A DNA stretch of 64,000 nt from Burkholderia lata. Lineage in GTDB: Bacteria; Pseudomonadota; Gammaproteobacteria; Burkholderiales; Burkholderiaceae. The stretch covers positions 1 to 64,000 of the forward strand of contig NZ_CABVQK010000013.1 in the NCBI RefSeq assembly GCF_902499335.1. Direction: 5' to 3'. Shown here piece after piece: positions 47,606-55,762 of the stretch; position 1 is the stretch's first letter, and every line of letters begins with the position of its first letter. The position numbers were made by a program, and so were the translations under genes. The notes under the pieces are model-generated. The model saw only the letters and a program-made list of their open reading frames with translations, made no database searches and was not told the DNA's origin.

Positions 47606-47624
47606 CGTGCAGACCTTTTGCACG
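47606..47624. promoter_or_regulatory. Inverted repeat upstream of the MHS transporter gene
   Basis: CGTGCA-GACCTTT-TGCACG, perfect 6-base arms with a 7-base centre, 101 bases before the transporter start and downstream of the two-component pair. A candidate operator, not a terminator (no T-run after it). Confidence 0.4.
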
Positions 47625-47724
47625 CTCGAGTCAGTCGGCCGTAAGTTTCCGTACCAATAATCCTCGACAGGCCCGTCCACCCAAGGCGGCCGCATATCTA
47701 TATCAAGGGACTTGGAGACGACTC

Positions 47725-49383
47725 ATGGCAACGTTAGGCGGGCAAATTTCGCACGCGCCGATGACGGGCGAAGAGAAGAAGGTGATCTTCGCGTCGTCGC
47801 TCGGCACCGTGTTCGAGTGGTACGACTTTTACCTGGCCGGCTCGCTCGCGGCCTACATCAGCAAGAGTTTCTTCTCCGGCGTCAACCCGACCGCCGCCTT
47901 CATCTTCACGCTGCTCGGTTTCGCCGCCGGCTTCGCGGTGCGGCCGTTCGGCGCGATCGTGTTCGGCCGCCTCGGCGACCTCGTCGGCCGCAAGCACACG
48001 TTCCTCGTGACGATCGTGATCATGGGCGTCTCGACGTTCGTGGTCGGCTTCCTGCCCGGCTACGCGTCGATCGGCATCGCCGCGCCGGTGATCTTCATCG
48101 CGATGCGGCTGCTGCAGGGTCTCGCGCTCGGCGGCGAGTACGGCGGCGCGGCGACCTACGTCGCCGAGCATGCGCCGGCCAACCGTCGCGGCTTCTACAC
48201 CGCGTGGATCCAGACGACCGCCACGCTCGGCCTGTTCCTGTCGCTGCTCGTGATCCTCGGCGTACGCACGTTCATCGGCGAGGAAGCGTTCGGCAGCTGG
48301 GGCTGGCGCGTGCCGTTCGTCGCGTCGATCCTGCTGCTCGCCGTGTCGGTATGGATCCGGATGCAACTGAACGAATCGCCGGTGTTCCTGCGCATCAAGG
48401 CGGAAGGCAAGACGTCGAAGGCGCCGCTGACCGAAGCGTTCGGCCAGTGGAAGAACCTGAAGGTCGTGATCATCGCGCTCGTCGGCCTGACCGCCGGCCA
48501 GGCCGTCGTGTGGTACACGGGCCAGTTCTACGCGCTGTTCTTCCTCACGCAGACGCTGAAGGTGGACGGTGCCAGCGCGAACATCCTGATCGCGATCGCG
48601 CTCCTGATCGGCACGCCGTTCTTCCTGTTCTTCGGTTCGCTGTCGGACAAGATCGGCCGCAAGCCGATCATCCTCGCGGGCTGCCTGATCGCGGCACTGA
48701 CCTACTTCCCGCTGTTCAAGGCGCTCACGCACTACGCGAACCCGCAGCTCGAGATCGCGACGCAGAAGGCGCCAATCACGGTCATCGCCGATCCGGCCGC
48801 CTGCTCGTTCCAGTTCAACCCGGTGGGCACGTCGAAGTTCACGAACTCGTGCGACGTCGCAAAGAGCGCGCTCGCGAAGGCCGGCCTGAACTACGAGAAC
48901 GTCGCGGCACCAGCCGGCACGACGGCCCAGATCAAGGTGGGCGACACGGTGATCCCGGCCTATGAAGGCAAGGCGGCCGACGCGAAGGCGCAGGGCGCTG
49001 CGTTCGACAAGACGCTCGGGTCGACGCTGAAGGCGGCCGGCTACCCGGCGAAGGCCGACCCGGCGCAGCTCAACTGGCCGATGACGATCGTGATCCTGAC
49101 GATCCTCGTGATCTACGTGACGATGGTCTACGGCCCGATCGCCGCGATGCTGGTCGAGATGTTCCCGACGCGGATCCGCTACACGTCGATGTCGCTGCCC
49201 TATCACATCGGCAACGGCTGGTTCGGCGGCTTCCTGCCGGCGACCGCGTTCGCGATCGTCGCGGCGAAGGGCAACATCTACTCGGGCCTCTGGTATCCGA
49301 TCGTGATCGCGCTGGCCACGTTCGTGATCGGCCTGCTGTTCGTCAAGGAGACGAAGGACTCGAACATCTACGCGCAAGATTGA
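47725..49383 (+). CDS. MHS-family MFS transporter with large periplasmic insertion
   Basis: 552 residues, about 110 longer than usual for metabolite:H+ symporters. 'GTVFEWYDFYLAGSLAAYISK', 'RPFGAIVFGRLGDLVGRKHTF' and 'LQGLALGGEYGGAATYVAEHAP' are MHS hallmarks (relatives include KgtP, ProP, citrate carriers). After the 'GSLSDKIGRKPIIL' repeat and TM9 an extra domain of about 112 residues (338-450; Cys360 and Cys376) is inserted on the periplasmic side before 'WPMTIVILTILVIYVTMVYG'. Length and spacing exclude a frameshift. By neighbourhood it may be controlled by the upstream TctDE-like pair. Substrate likely a small organic acid, not determinable here. Confidence 0.9.
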   Translation: MATLGGQISHAPMTGEEKKVIFASSLGTVFEWYDFYLAGSLAAYISKSFFSGVNPTAAFIFTLLGFAAGFAVRPFGAIVFGRLGDLVGRKHTFLVTIVIMGVSTFVVGFLPGYASIGIAAPVIFIAMRLLQGLALGGEYGGAATYVAEHAPANRRGFYTAWIQTTATLGLFLSLLVILGVRTFIGEEAFGSWGWRVPFVASILLLAVSVWIRMQLNESPVFLRIKAEGKTSKAPLTEAFGQWKNLKVVIIALVGLTAGQAVVWYTGQFYALFFLTQTLKVDGASANILIAIALLIGTPFFLFFGSLSDKIGRKPIILAGCLIAALTYFPLFKALTHYANPQLEIATQKAPITVIADPAACSFQFNPVGTSKFTNSCDVAKSALAKAGLNYENVAAPAGTTAQIKVGDTVIPAYEGKAADAKAQGAAFDKTLGSTLKAAGYPAKADPAQLNWPMTIVILTILVIYVTMVYGPIAAMLVEMFPTRIRYTSMSLPYHIGNGWFGGFLPATAFAIVAAKGNIYSGLWYPIVIALATFVIGLLFVKETKDSNIYAQD

Positions 49384-49393
49384 GGTCGACGGG

Positions 49394-49457
49394 CGGGTTC
49401 CGGTGAACGGCAACCCGCCCCGCGACGAGGCCGGCACGGGCCGCCGGCACCCTTTTT
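49394..49457 (+). terminator. Probable terminator region after the MHS transporter
   Basis: GCGGGTT...AACCCGC hairpin (49394-49419 region) followed by GCCGGC-7-GCCGGC (49430-49448) and then CCTTTTTC. One of the two stems probably ends the transcript. Confidence 0.45.
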
Positions 49458-49478
49458 CACGGATGATGAAAAAAGGTG

Positions 49479-49507
49479 TTGACAGCCAGGCCGGCATTCT
49501 CCATAAT
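49479..49507 (+). promoter_or_regulatory. Sigma-70 promoter of the tRNA-Met gene
   Basis: TTGACA (49479-49484), 17-base spacer, CATAAT (49502-49507), ending 10 bases before the tRNA. A near-perfect consensus, as expected for a strong tRNA promoter. Confidence 0.85.
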
Positions 49508-49517
49508 TCATTTCTTC

Positions 49518-49594
<77 letters not shown>

Positions 49595-49602
49595 AATGCG
49601 AG

Positions 49603-49635
49603 AGCCGCTGTTTCCAAAGGAACAGCGGCTTTTTC
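49603..49635 (+). terminator. Terminator of the tRNA-Met gene
   Basis: AGCCGCTGTT..CC / GGAACAGCGGCT stem followed by TTTTTCATTTG. Confidence 0.85.
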
Positions 49636-50130
49636 ATTTGCTCCGCAAAATTCACCTGAAACGGGCGCCAGCAAGCGAACCTCCCCAGGTACGACGCGAT
49701 TTTGAGAGTGCGGGTGCGACACGCCACGGTTACCTTCCGTGGAGAGTCGTCCGTGCCCCCACCCGACCACCCGCGCCGACTCGACCGATTGCGACTTTCA
49801 CCGCAAAGCGCCACTCAAGCTGCGCCCGCTGCGTCGGAAGACCGTGGTGATCCACGACGTGGTCCACCAACTGCCTCTTCAGCGTGGCCGCAGCCACATT
49901 TCTACGGTGATGTCCGCAGGATGAACTTGCCCAGTTCAGGCTGCCCGACGCCATCTCGATCTACCCCACCGAGCATTGCTTGCGCTTCATCGCCAACCTC
50001 CCGCTCCTCTTGAGCAAATTGCGTCCGAAACGCCAGCACTCATTTGTGCGCAGGATTTCCGGCGCCGATCAGCTCACTTTCGCTCCGAATTTCTGGACGA
50101 TTGCAGAAAGTCGCGAAGCGGCACGGAGCA

Positions 50131-50508
50131 TTATTTCTTCAATATTACGCCAGCCATATATTCATTCAGATCGCGAAAATCCTTAACCGTCCATGCGAAT
50201 GCTGGCAGCCTTACACCGTTCTCTCGCAACGTCCTAGGAATCAAATCCCCGTTTGGACGGAGTATTACGGATGAGACAATGACGCCCGGATATTCAAGCA
50301 GGCGTTTCTTGAACGCTGGCGTTGTAAGATCAGGCGTCGGAGGGGTGCTCTTATTAGCCAATGGCCCCGTGCCTTTAATATCCGATCCATGGCACATGGC
50401 GCATCTCTTCAGAAAAATCCGCTCCCCGTTGATACCGTCTGCGAAGGACACAGACGGCACCAGAAGCGACACCATCAACGCGGCGATGAAATCCCCCTTA
50501 ACCTTCAT
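50131..50508 (-). CDS. Cytochrome c-like protein without an obvious axial methionine
   Basis: 125 residues from the ATG at 50508, which follows AAGGAGTGT. Signal peptide 1-23 ending SFA-D. Haem attachment motif Cys36-Ala-Met-Cys39-His40 in 'RIFLKRCAMCHGSDIKGTGP'. At the place where class I cytochromes have the sixth-ligand Met ('..MP.F'), this protein has Leu101 in 'GVRLPAFAWTVKDFRDLNEY'; the other mature Met residues are Met38 inside the haem motif and Met118 in the last helix. It may be a five-coordinate or alternatively liganded cytochrome. GC and codon use are lower than neighbours. It is alone inside the tRNA-bounded island. A TTGTCC/TTATAA promoter-like pair (18-base spacing, 50677-50648 minus) lies upstream. 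Confidence 0.82.
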   Translation of the reverse strand: MKVKGDFIAALMVSLLVPSVSFADGINGERIFLKRCAMCHGSDIKGTGPLANKSTPPTPDLTTPAFKKRLLEYPGVIVSSVILRPNGDLIPRTLRENGVRLPAFAWTVKDFRDLNEYMAGVILKK

Positions 50509-50717
50509 ACACTCCTTGCTCCCAGCGGGATCAGAACAGGGTTTCGCACCGCGAATATCGTCACGGCAACCCCAGATTTTCGACCTCGAATTCATACATG
50601 CGAGTTGCCAATCGGGACGAATGCGACAATCCATTCATGTCAGATTTTTATAAACCGACCTGCTTTTTTCGGGACAAATTTTTGACGGGAAAGGATTTTT
50701 TGTCAAACTGGAAAAAC

Positions 50718-50733
50718 ATCCCTGATTCGCCAC
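50718..50733 (+). repeat. Second copy of tRNA-Met 3' end (attachment-site duplication)
   Basis: Sixteen bases identical to 49577-49592, the end of the tRNA-Met gene up to the second base of its ACCA tail. The CCA is not preserved and the sequence to its left is not tRNA, so this is a fragment, not a gene. Confidence 0.85.
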
Positions 50734-50941
50734 AAAATAAAAAAACCACTGCTCTGAAAGGAACAGCGGCTTTCGCATTTGCATCGTCCGATGCGTCGGT
50801 TCCGCTTTCGAGAGCAGACCTTCGCGCCACCTCAACCAGGCAACTCGTCTACGCGAGCCTGAATCTCCGCATCGATATGCGGCCGTTCCGATCGGGCGCG
50901 AATCGCACGGCCGCTCTCACAGGCCCGCGCGGCACGTAAGA

Positions 50942-51916
50942 CTACGCCGCCACCGAACTACGCTGCTGCCGCGCCGCCTGCGCCCCCACCCGCCCGCGCC
51001 AGTTCTCCCCACCTTCCAGCGACGGCGTCGACTCGAACACCTCCGCGACCCAGTCGGCGAACACGCGTACCTTCTGCGACAGATGCCGGTTGTGCGGATA
51101 GACGATCGAGATCGGCTTCGGCTTCGGATTGCAGTCCGGCAGCACCTCGACCAGCGAGCCGTCGAGCAGGTTCGGCAGCACCATGAACAGCGTCGGCTGG
51201 ATCATTCCGAACCCTTCGAGCCCGCACGTCACATAGGCATCCGAATCGTTGACCGTGACGCTCCCGTTCATCCGCACCTCGAACGGTTTGCCGTCGATCA
51301 TGAACACCCACGGAATCGCCCGCGCGCCGTGGCTCGAACGGAAATTCACCGCGTGGTGTTCGGCGAGATCGGCAATCTCGTGCGGCTCGCCGTGACGTGC
51401 GAGGTAATCGGGCGACGCGCAGGTCACGCGCTTCAGCATCCCGATCCGCCGCGCGACCATCGACGAATCCTCGAGCGGGCCCACCCGGATCATGCAGTCG
51501 ATGCCCTCCTCGACCGGATCCACGTAGCGGTCGGAGAGGCCCAGTTCAAGCGTGATGTCCGGGTAGCGCTGCCGGAAAATCGACAGCGACGGCAGTACGA
51601 TGCGCCGCCCGAGCGAACTCGGCATATGAACCCGCAGCACGCCGCTCGGCTTGCGGTTGCCGGTCTGGAAACTCGCGTCGGCCTCCGCGATCTCCGAGAT
51701 GATCTTCATGCAATGCTCGTAGTACGCCGCACCTTCCGGCGTCAGCGACAGCCTGCGCGTCGTCCGGTGCATCAGGCGCACGCCGAGCAGCGCCTCGAGG
51801 TTCTGGATGATGGTCGTCACCGACGCACGCGGCATCGCGAGCGTGTCGGCCGCGCGCGTGAAGCTGTTCGCGTCGACCACGCGGGTAAAAACTTCCATTG
51901 CCTGGATTCGGTCCAT
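50942..51916 (-). CDS. LysR-family transcriptional regulator
   Basis: 324 residues from the ATG at 51916, preceded by GGGGGAG. HTH about 1-60 ('MDRIQAMEVFTRVVDANSFTRAADTLAMPRASVTTIIQNLEALLGVRLMHRTTRRLSLTPEG' type of CrgA/AaeR subgroup), then the substrate-binding fold ('GVLRVHMPSSLGRRIVLPSLSIFRQRYPDITLELGLSDR', 'DCMIRVGPL'). Its C terminus has a short Arg/Gln-rich tail. No divergent target gene lies beside it; upstream is the end of a GlxA regulator gene on the same strand, downstream the island. Target unknown. Confidence 0.9.
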   Translation of the reverse strand: MDRIQAMEVFTRVVDANSFTRAADTLAMPRASVTTIIQNLEALLGVRLMHRTTRRLSLTPEGAAYYEHCMKIISEIAEADASFQTGNRKPSGVLRVHMPSSLGRRIVLPSLSIFRQRYPDITLELGLSDRYVDPVEEGIDCMIRVGPLEDSSMVARRIGMLKRVTCASPDYLARHGEPHEIADLAEHHAVNFRSSHGARAIPWVFMIDGKPFEVRMNGSVTVNDSDAYVTCGLEGFGMIQPTLFMVLPNLLDGSLVEVLPDCNPKPKPISIVYPHNRHLSQKVRVFADWVAEVFESTPSLEGGENWRGRVGAQAARQQRSSVAA

Positions 51917-52097
51917 GCTGCTCCCCCTTCGAATCGCCAACGAAACAGAATAGAGCGTGCGACGGGCGCGGCACAAGCCCCCACACATTGTTCTCCGATC
52001 CTGAATAGTTTTGGCGTTTCGGACTGGAAAACGATCGATTTCCGTTCAGTCTCACCCGGCGATCGTTCCGGCCCCGATCGCAGCCGCCCGCCGTGCG

Positions 52098-53069
52098 TTA
52101 CCGCACGAATCGGTCGCGATATCCCTGCGGCGACACACCCAGCACGCGCACGAAACAGCGTCGCAGCGTCTCCTCCGAGCCGAAGCCGCAACGCGCGGCG
52201 ATCCGCTTGACGGGCCATGCCGTTTCGCCGAGCAGGCGCTGCGCGGCCTCGACGCGAATCTGCTCGACCGCGCGCGCAGGCGTGCGGCCGGTTCCCGCGC
52301 GGTAGTGGCGCACGAAGCTGCGCTCGCTCATGCGCACGCGCTCGGCCAGCGCGGGCACCGACAGGTCGTCCGCCAGGTGCTCGGCCATCCACGCGTGCAG
52401 TTCGCCGAACCGGTCGTCGGTGCGCTGCATCGACAGCATCGTGCTGAACTGGGCCTGCCCGCCCGGGCGCTTCAGGAACACGACGAGTTCGCGCGCGACG
52501 TCGAGGGCGGTCGCGCGCCCGAGATCCTCCTCGACCAGCGCGAGCGCGAGATCGATGCCGGCCGTCACGCCGGCTGAGGTCCACAACGCGCCTTCGCGGA
52601 TGAAGATCGGATCGGATTCGACGCGCACGTTCGGATAGCGCGCCGCGAATTCGTCGCAGCGCGCCCAGTGCGTGACCGCACGCCGCCCGTCGAGCAGGCC
52701 GGCCTCGGAGAGCAGGAATGCGCCGGTGCAGACCGATGCCACGCGCCGTGTGCGCGCCGCCTGCTGCTGCACCCAACGCACCAGCCGTGCATCCTTCGAT
52801 GCCGCATGCACGCCCTTGCCGCCGGCGACGATCAGCGTATCGGGATGGCGCGCAGCCGAGCGCAGCGATTCCGCCATCACGACCAGGCCCGACGACGTCT
52901 CGACCGGCCCCGCCTCGGCCGCGATGACGCGCGGCGCATACGGCGCCGGCTGGCCGCGCTCCAGCGCAAGCTCGTTGACGGACGCAAACACCTGCAGCGG
53001 CCCCGACACGTCGAGCAATTGGGCACGAGGGAACGCGAGGACCAGGATCGAACGCGGGGCGGCTGGCAT
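52098..53069 (-). CDS. GlxA-family transcriptional regulator (DJ-1/PfpI + AraC HTH)
   Basis: 323 residues from the ATG at 53069 (a TTG at 53111 is an alternative). DJ-1/PfpI domain: 'SILVLAFPRAQLLDVSGPLQVFASVNE', 'VASVCTGAFLLSEAGLLDGRRAVTHWARCDEF', 'TSAGVTAGIDLALALVEEDLG'. AraC part: 'LSVPALAERVRMSERSFVRHYRAGTGRTPARAVEQIRVEAAQRLLG' and 'IAARCGFGSEETLRRCFVRVLGVSPQGYRDRF'. It keeps the SVCTGAF nucleophile-elbow Cys. Divergent from the isocyanide hydratase-like gene and likely its regulator. Confidence 0.92.
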   Translation of the reverse strand: MPAAPRSILVLAFPRAQLLDVSGPLQVFASVNELALERGQPAPYAPRVIAAEAGPVETSSGLVVMAESLRSAARHPDTLIVAGGKGVHAASKDARLVRWVQQQAARTRRVASVCTGAFLLSEAGLLDGRRAVTHWARCDEFAARYPNVRVESDPIFIREGALWTSAGVTAGIDLALALVEEDLGRATALDVARELVVFLKRPGGQAQFSTMLSMQRTDDRFGELHAWMAEHLADDLSVPALAERVRMSERSFVRHYRAGTGRTPARAVEQIRVEAAQRLLGETAWPVKRIAARCGFGSEETLRRCFVRVLGVSPQGYRDRFVR

Positions 53070-53096
53070 GGCGATTGGCTGAAAACGTGGGTGATA

Positions 53097-53129
53097 TGGC
53101 AATTTCGCCAAACACTACGCGCCTAGAAT
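53097..53129. promoter_or_regulatory. Control region between GlxA-type regulator and isocyanide hydratase-like gene
   Basis: TGGC-AATTTC-GCCA (53097-53110) is an inverted repeat in the middle of the 117-base divergent gap; a TAGAAT -10-like box at 53124-53129 points towards the hydratase gene, so the repeat would sit over its -35. Confidence 0.4.
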
Positions 53130-53186
53130 CGATCTGTCCATCTCGTGCCGACAACGGCGCGCTCCCCTTCCAACCGGAGTCTTCGC

Positions 53187-53870
53187 ATGTCCCTGCATAT
53201 CGGCTTTCTCGTGTTTCCGGGCGTCCAGCAACTCGATCTCACCGGCCCGCACGACGTGCTCGCGTCGCTGCCCGACGCAACCGTCCATCTGGTCTGGAAG
53301 TCGCGCGACACCGTCGCGTCGAGCAGCGGGCTCGCGCTCGCGCCGACCTGCACGTTCGACGATTGCCCGCCGCTCGACGTGATCTGCATTCCGGGCGGGA
53401 TCGGGATCAACGCGCTGCTGCTCGATGCCGAAGCGATCGCGTTCGTGCAGCAGCGCGCAGCCACCGCGCGCTACGTGACGTCGGTCTGCACGGGTGCGCT
53501 GCTGCTGGGCGTCGCCGGCCTGCTGCGCGGGCGGCGCGCGACGACGCACTGGGCGTTCCACACGCTGCTCGAACCGCTCGGCGCGGTGCCGGTGCGCGAG
53601 CGCGTGGTACGCGACGGCAACCTGATCACGGGCGGCGGCGTCACGGCCGGGATCGACTTCGCGTTGACGATCGCCGCGGAGCTGGCCGGCGATGAAGAAG
53701 CGCAGGCGATCCAGCTGCAGCTCGAATACGCGCCCGCACCGCCGTTCGACGCCGGTTCGCCCGACACCGCGCCGGCAGCGGTCGTGAAGCGCGTCACCGA
53801 ACGGTCGGCGGCCGGCTTCGCGAAGCGCAAGGAGACGATCGAACAAGCGCTGCGCGCGATGTCGCGCTGA
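53187..53870 (+). CDS. inhA: DJ-1/PfpI-family protein, isocyanide (isonitrile) hydratase-like
   Basis: 227 residues from the ATG at 53187. 'IGFLVFPGVQQLDLTGPHDVLASLPD' with Asp17, 'DVICIPGGIGINALL' and the nucleophile Cys101-Thr102 in 'VTSVCTGALLLGVAGLL', 'ATTHWAFHTLLEPLGAVPV', 'GGGVTAGIDFALTIAAELAG'. Residues Asp17, Cys101 and Thr102 agree in number with the catalytic set of Pseudomonas isocyanide hydratase as I remember it. It would convert isocyanides to N-formamides. Divergent from a GlxA-type regulator and followed 67 bases later by a cupin gene. Confidence 0.85.
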   Translation: MSLHIGFLVFPGVQQLDLTGPHDVLASLPDATVHLVWKSRDTVASSSGLALAPTCTFDDCPPLDVICIPGGIGINALLLDAEAIAFVQQRAATARYVTSVCTGALLLGVAGLLRGRRATTHWAFHTLLEPLGAVPVRERVVRDGNLITGGGVTAGIDFALTIAAELAGDEEAQAIQLQLEYAPAPPFDAGSPDTAPAAVVKRVTERSAAGFAKRKETIEQALRAMSR

Positions 53871-53937
53871 ATATGGGCACCGGGAAATCGACTCGAAGAC
53901 TGGAAGACGACGCGCATCCGCGCCGGAGAACACATCG

Positions 53938-54249
53938 ATGAACATCATCCGCAGCGCCGCGTTCACCGCGGACCGCGCGTGGGGCGCGCTCGACATCGCG
54001 AACCTGAACGGCATCACGGTCCGCCTGCACTGGACCGACCAGCCGTATCGGTGGCACGTGAACGACGACGAGGAAGTGTTCGCAGTGCTCGACGGTCGCG
54101 TCGAGATGCGTTATCGCGAAGCAGGCGTCGAGCACGCGACGGTGCTCGAAACGGGTGACGTATTCCATGCGGCGGCCGGCACCGAGCACGTCGCGCATCC
54201 GCTCGGCGAAGCACGCATCCTCGTGATCGAAACCGCAGGCAGCGTCTGA
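53938..54249 (+). CDS. Cupin-domain protein
   Basis: 103 residues, one cupin barrel. Motif 1 is atypical: 'RWHVNDDEEVFAVLDGRVEMRYRE' (one His and a Glu); motif 2 is 'GDVFHAAAGTEHVAHPLGEARILVIE'. Metal binding by His of each motif is possible. No reaction can be assigned. Same strand and 67 bases behind the isocyanide hydratase-like gene, so possibly co-expressed. Confidence 0.8.
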   Translation: MNIIRSAAFTADRAWGALDIANLNGITVRLHWTDQPYRWHVNDDEEVFAVLDGRVEMRYREAGVEHATVLETGDVFHAAAGTEHVAHPLGEARILVIETAGSV

Positions 54250-54307
54250 CGGCCGGCGGCCGTGCGCCGATGCCGCGCGGACCGCAGCCGCCTCCGCGCG
54301 GCGGGTT

Positions 54308-54421
54308 TCATCCGGTGATCGTCCCGGTGGCCTGCGACGCGATCAGCTTCGGTTGCGGCGTGCACACGCACCGGCACGAGTCGTGTTCGAGCGTGACGAC
54401 CTTGCCGTTCACGGTCAGCAT
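54308..54421 (-). CDS. Possible small Cys-containing protein (37 residues)
   Basis: The frame starting MLTVNGKVVTLEHD and continuing 'SCRCVCTPQPK' begins 22 bases after the porin stop. The first 14 residues resemble the beginning of a [2Fe-2S]/plant-ferredoxin-type dehydrogenase subunit, and three Cys follow closely, but the frame stops at 37 residues and no clear RBS is present. It could be a genuine small protein, a truncated remnant, or chance. Confidence 0.25.
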   Translation of the reverse strand: MLTVNGKVVTLEHDSCRCVCTPQPKLIASQATGTITG

Positions 54422-54443
54422 CCGCTCGCCGCGGCCACCTCCG

Positions 54444-55646
54444 TCAGAACTTGTGTCGCAGGCCGACGCGCGCCTGGAACTGCCGGTCGTTCGCCGATGC
54501 GCCGGGCCCGTTGATCGCGGCAACCGCCGGGCGTCCGGTCGAGTCGGTACCCGACGCGCGCTGGTAGACGGCGGTCAGGTACACGTCGGTGCGCTTCGAC
54601 AGGAAGTAGTCGAGCCCCGCCGCGACCTGGTGGTACGTCGCGCCGTCACGCCCGTTCACGCCGCCGCCGCGCGTGTAGTCGTACGCGACGCCGCCGAACA
54701 GGTAGGGCGTGAACTGGTAGCGCACGCTGGCCTCGACGTTGTTGAACACCGCATTGCCGGACACGCCGCCGGGATTCGGCCCGGACGACAGGTCGCCGAG
54801 CTGGCGGAACGATGTGTTCGTGTACATCGCGCCGAGCGTGACCGCGCCGATCGCATAGGTGCCGCCCGCCGCCGCGACCTGCAGCGTGCGCGCCGATGCA
54901 TAGCCTGAATACACGGGCGACAGCATGTTGTTACCCGGCACGCCGCCCGTGACCGGCACCGGGCTGCCGGTCGTGCCGAAGAACGACACGTTCGGGTTGC
55001 GCGCATTCAGGTAGCCGGCCGCGACCACGAGCGGCCCGCGCGCGTAGCCGGCCGTCATCGACCACACCTGGTTGCGCGTCGCCGCGCCCGCGATGCCGCC
55101 CACGCCGTACATCGCTGCGAAGCGGAACCCGCCGTAGTCGTTGCTCGTGAACTTGATCGCGTTGTTGGTCGAGTTCGCGTTGTTCACGTTGTCGAGGTCG
55201 CCGGGGTGCGCAACCATGTAGCCGCCGAACAGCGCGGCGGCCTCGAGCGGCCCGAGGAAGTCGACGTTGGTGTCGTACTGCCGCCCGAGCGTGACGGTGC
55301 CGAACGGCCCCGACAGCCCGACGAACGCCTTCTTGCCGAAGATCAGCCCGCCCTGCCCGAGCTTGCCCGTGCTCGGGTCGAAGCCGTTCTCCAGCGTGAA
55401 GATCGCCGCCAGCCCGCCGCCGAGATCCTCGACGCCGCGCAGCCCCCAGCGGCTCGCCTGCTGCACGCCGCCCAGCATCCGCCACGCGGGCTTGCCGCTC
55501 ACCGTGCCGTTCGGGCCGGCCACCGCGAGGTTGCTCGTGTAGGTGAGCCCCTCGTCGATAATGCCGTACAGCGTCACGCTGCTCTGTGCGTGCGCCGCAC
55601 CCGCGATCAGCGCGACACCCGCGCCTGCCAACAGCCGTTGTTTCAT
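54444..55646 (-). CDS. Gram-negative porin (OmpC-like, Burkholderia type)
   Basis: 400 residues. Signal peptide 1-20 ending AHA-Q, then 'SSVTLYGIIDEGLTYTSN', the standard first strand of Burkholderia trimeric porins; 'SRWGLRGVEDLGGGLAAIFTLENGF', 'FVGLSGPFGTVTLGRQYDT' and the C-terminal 'QFQARVGLRHKF' ending in aromatic Phe fit a 16-strand barrel. It follows the amidase gene at 116 bases on the same strand and would admit the substrate for the amidase/transporter unit. RBS GGAGACC. Confidence 0.92.
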   Translation of the reverse strand: MKQRLLAGAGVALIAGAAHAQSSVTLYGIIDEGLTYTSNLAVAGPNGTVSGKPAWRMLGGVQQASRWGLRGVEDLGGGLAAIFTLENGFDPSTGKLGQGGLIFGKKAFVGLSGPFGTVTLGRQYDTNVDFLGPLEAAALFGGYMVAHPGDLDNVNNANSTNNAIKFTSNDYGGFRFAAMYGVGGIAGAATRNQVWSMTAGYARGPLVVAAGYLNARNPNVSFFGTTGSPVPVTGGVPGNNMLSPVYSGYASARTLQVAAAGGTYAIGAVTLGAMYTNTSFRQLGDLSSGPNPGGVSGNAVFNNVEASVRYQFTPYLFGGVAYDYTRGGGVNGRDGATYHQVAAGLDYFLSKRTDVYLTAVYQRASGTDSTGRPAVAAINGPGASANDRQFQARVGLRHKF

Positions 55647-55762
55647 CGGAAGGTCTCCATTGCGCGGGTCGAATGGCAAAACGCAGGCGTGCGCGTCCCC
55701 CGCAGGCGCGCGGCCTGCTCCGGTGCGAACCGGAACGGTTGGATGTGGGGCGGAAAAGGCGG

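Noticed and set aside
49640-50130. Short frames in the left half of the mini-island
   Set aside because: None has a ribosome-binding site, a family motif or sustained coding character; treated as degraded DNA.
54250-54443. Possible terminator between cupin and porin genes
   Set aside because: No stem with adjacent T-run could be identified in the convergent gap.
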